Positions 6,550-7,991 of a stretch of DNA of 7,991 nucleotides are shown piece by piece (within the stretch, counting starts at the first letter, position 1; each line of letters starts with the position of its first letter). The notes under the pieces were generated by a model. It was not told where the DNA came from, searched no databases, and saw only the letters and a program-made list of their open reading frames with translations. The position numbers and the translations under genes are program-made. Source of the DNA: Dehalococcoidia bacterium (GTDB taxonomy: Bacteria > Chloroflexota > Dehalococcoidia > SAR202 > UBA11138). The stretch lies in NCBI GenBank assembly GCA_012270665.1, contig JAAXHY010000444.1, forward strand, positions 1-7,991, read 5' to 3'.

Positions 6550-7413
6550 ATGGCCAGTGTAAGGCAGCTCAGACGGCGGATTCGCAGTGTGGAGAATACT
6601 GCGAAGATAACCAAAGCTATGTCCATGATAGCGGCATCGAAGATGCGGCGCGCGCAGGAAGCGGCCCTCAATGGCAGGCCGTACTCGGATGATCTGAACA
6701 CGATGCTGGCGCACCTGGCCGCGCAGCCCGTGGAAGACGAGGACAATATACATCCGCTGCTCAAGACGCGCGAGGTGAACAAGGTCGAGGTTGTCGTCAT
6801 CACGCCGGACAGGGGGCTGACGGGCGGGCTGAATTCCAACATCAATCGCGCGGCGGGTCAGTTCATTTCAGACTATGGCGACGAGGCGCGTGTCATCGCG
6901 GCGGGCAAGAAGGGTCGTGACTTCATGGTCAGATACGGCGTGAACGTTCGCGCCGTGTTCACGGACATCAGCGACAGGCCGTCCATCCTGGACGTAACGC
7001 CAATCGCGCACCTGGCTATCGAGTCATACGAGTCGGAAGAGGTTGACGCGGTGTATATCGCATACGCGAAGTTCATCAACACCACCGCCCAGAACGCGGT
7101 GGTGGAGCAGCTTCTGCCCGTGCAGCCGTCGGAACTGCGCCCGCAGGAGCAGGTCGGGTACATATATGAACCGAGTCCAGCGGAGGTACTGGCGGAACTG
7201 CTGCCGCGTTACATGGAGATGCAGATCTATCACGCGTTGCTGGAAGGTATCGCGAGCGAGCAGTCGGCCAGGATGGTCGCTATGAGGAACGCGACGGACA
7301 ACGCGAACGCGATGATAGAGGACCTGACCCTCGTGATGAACAAGGCGCGGCAGGAATCTATCACCACAGAACTTTTGGATATCGTTGGCGGCGCGGCGGC
7401 GGTGGAGGCGTAG
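6550..7413 (+). CDS. atpG: AtpG, ATP synthase subunit gamma (central stalk)
   Basis: A 287-residue rotor shaft that turns inside the alpha/beta hexamer and carries torque between the c ring and the catalytic sites. The N-terminal helix ASVRQLRRRIRSVENTAKIT, followed by KAMSMIAASKMRRAQ (to about residue 36), and the C-terminal helix (from about 235) form the antiparallel coiled coil. The C-terminus QESITTELLDIVGGAAAV matches the family signature. The middle Rossmann-like domain starts VEVVVITPDRGLTGGLNSN. Length is normal. AGGA at 6539-6542 is 7 bases before the ATG. It follows hicA by 28 bases and precedes atpD by 72 bases that include a hairpin. Confidence 0.97.
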   Translation: MASVRQLRRRIRSVENTAKITKAMSMIAASKMRRAQEAALNGRPYSDDLNTMLAHLAAQPVEDEDNIHPLLKTREVNKVEVVVITPDRGLTGGLNSNINRAAGQFISDYGDEARVIAAGKKGRDFMVRYGVNVRAVFTDISDRPSILDVTPIAHLAIESYESEEVDAVYIAYAKFINTTAQNAVVEQLLPVQPSELRPQEQVGYIYEPSPAEVLAELLPRYMEMQIYHALLEGIASEQSARMVAMRNATDNANAMIEDLTLVMNKARQESITTELLDIVGGAAAVEA

Positions 7414-7426
7414 AGTATTTGATGAT

Positions 7427-7445
7427 GGCCTCGATTTCGGAGGCC
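7427..7445 (+). promoter_or_regulatory. Intercistronic hairpin between atpG and atpD
   Basis: GGCCTC (7427-7432) pairs perfectly with GAGGCC (7440-7445) around a seven-base GATTTCG loop. No T-run follows. It may affect message stability or set relative gamma and beta levels. Confidence 0.45.
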
Positions 7446-7485
7446 GATGAGTGGTAATCGCCCTGAAACGGGAGAGTTGAACAAC

Positions 7486-7991
7486 ATGGCAAATGGAAAG
7501 ATCACCCAGGTTATCGGAACAGTCGTGGACGTGGAGTTTCCTCCGGAAGATATGCCCGCGATCTTCAACGCTCTGGAGACGGAAGTAGCTGGCGATACGC
7601 TGGTGCTCGAAGTCGAACAGCACGTTGGGAACAACTGGGCGCGCTGTCTCGCGCTCGGCCCCACCGAGGGACTTATACGCGGCGTTGACGTCGTGGATAC
7701 GGGCGCGCCGGTGGCGGTCCCTGTAGGGGACCCGACGCTGGGACGCCTGTTCAACTGCCTGGGGCAGACGCTGGACAACCTGGAGGAGATAGACGGCGGA
7801 GACAACTGGCCGATACACCGCGAGCCGCCCAGCTTCGAGGAGCAGGCCACCGAGATCGAGATGCTGGAGACGGGTCTGAAGGTCATGGACCTGATAACGC
7901 CGTTCACCAGGGGCGGAAAGGTCGGCGCGTATGGCGGCGCGGGAGTCGGGAAGACGGTCGTCATCCAGGAGCTCATCCGCAATATCGGGAC
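7486..7991 (+). CDS. atpD: AtpD, ATP synthase subunit beta, N-terminal part
   Basis: The first 168 codons of the catalytic F1 subunit; the frame is open to the right edge. It begins [19 protein letters not shown], the typical beta-barrel entry, followed by [20 protein letters not shown] and [10 protein letters not shown]. The nucleotide domain opens with [20 protein letters not shown] and the P-loop GGAGVGKT at 150-157 (K156). The stretch [16 protein letters not shown] is somewhat diverged from the common NVLGEPID form. GGAGAG at 7471-7476 is 9 bases before the ATG. The catalytic glutamate, DELSEED loop and C-terminal domain lie outside the window. atpC (epsilon) would be expected next. Confidence 0.96.
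   Translation, partial: MANGKITQVIGTVVDVEFPPEDMPAIFNALETEVAGDTLVLEVEQHVGNNWARCLALGPTEGLIRGVDVVDTGAPVAVPVGDPTLGRLFNCLGQTLDNLEEIDGGDNWPIHREPPSFEEQATEIEMLETGLKVMDLITPFTRGGKVGAYGGAGVGKTVVIQELIRNIG

Overview
All recognisable genes lie on the + strand. The window runs from the end of a purine-biosynthesis pair into a long F1Fo ATP synthase cluster. It is cut at both ends: purE lacks its N-terminus and atpD lacks its C-terminal two thirds. The genes are GC-rich, start mostly with ATG behind GA-rich Shine-Dalgarno sites, and encode a proton-type c subunit. A DUF3105 membrane-anchored protein, together with short intergenic words of the type AAGGGACGCCCC, suggests a member of the Chloroflexota, perhaps a Dehalococcoidia or SAR202-like lineage. 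That placement is inference from gene content; no rRNA or other decisive marker is present.

Layout: purE (3' end), purB, a likely terminator, then a DUF3105 protein. A 213-base leader with two hairpins follows, and then the ATP synthase genes: atpE (c), a 37-codon ORF that looks like the N-terminus of subunit b, atpF (b), atpH (delta), atpA (alpha), a hicB-hicA toxin-antitoxin pair, atpG (gamma), and atpD (beta, partial). Genes in the atp block are separated by gaps of about 30 to 110 bases, and hicB and hicA overlap, so the block from atpE onward is plausibly one transcription unit.

Three things stand out. First, a miniature single-helix paralogue of subunit b sits where photosynthetic bacteria carry b' (between c and b). 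It shares 52 of 60 bases with the start of atpF, including the ribosome-binding site. Second, a HicBA module lies inside the ATP synthase operon between alpha and gamma. Third, there is no atpB (subunit a, needed for proton translocation) upstream of atpE, where it usually lies. The intergenic gaps also hold palindromes and what look like fragments of dispersed repeats.

PurE and PurB act in IMP/AMP synthesis. The atp genes encode the membrane rotor and stator (c, b) and the F1 head and stalk (delta, alpha, gamma, beta). The epsilon gene (atpC) would be expected beyond the right edge. I see no tRNA, rRNA, CRISPR array, insertion sequence or reverse-strand gene.
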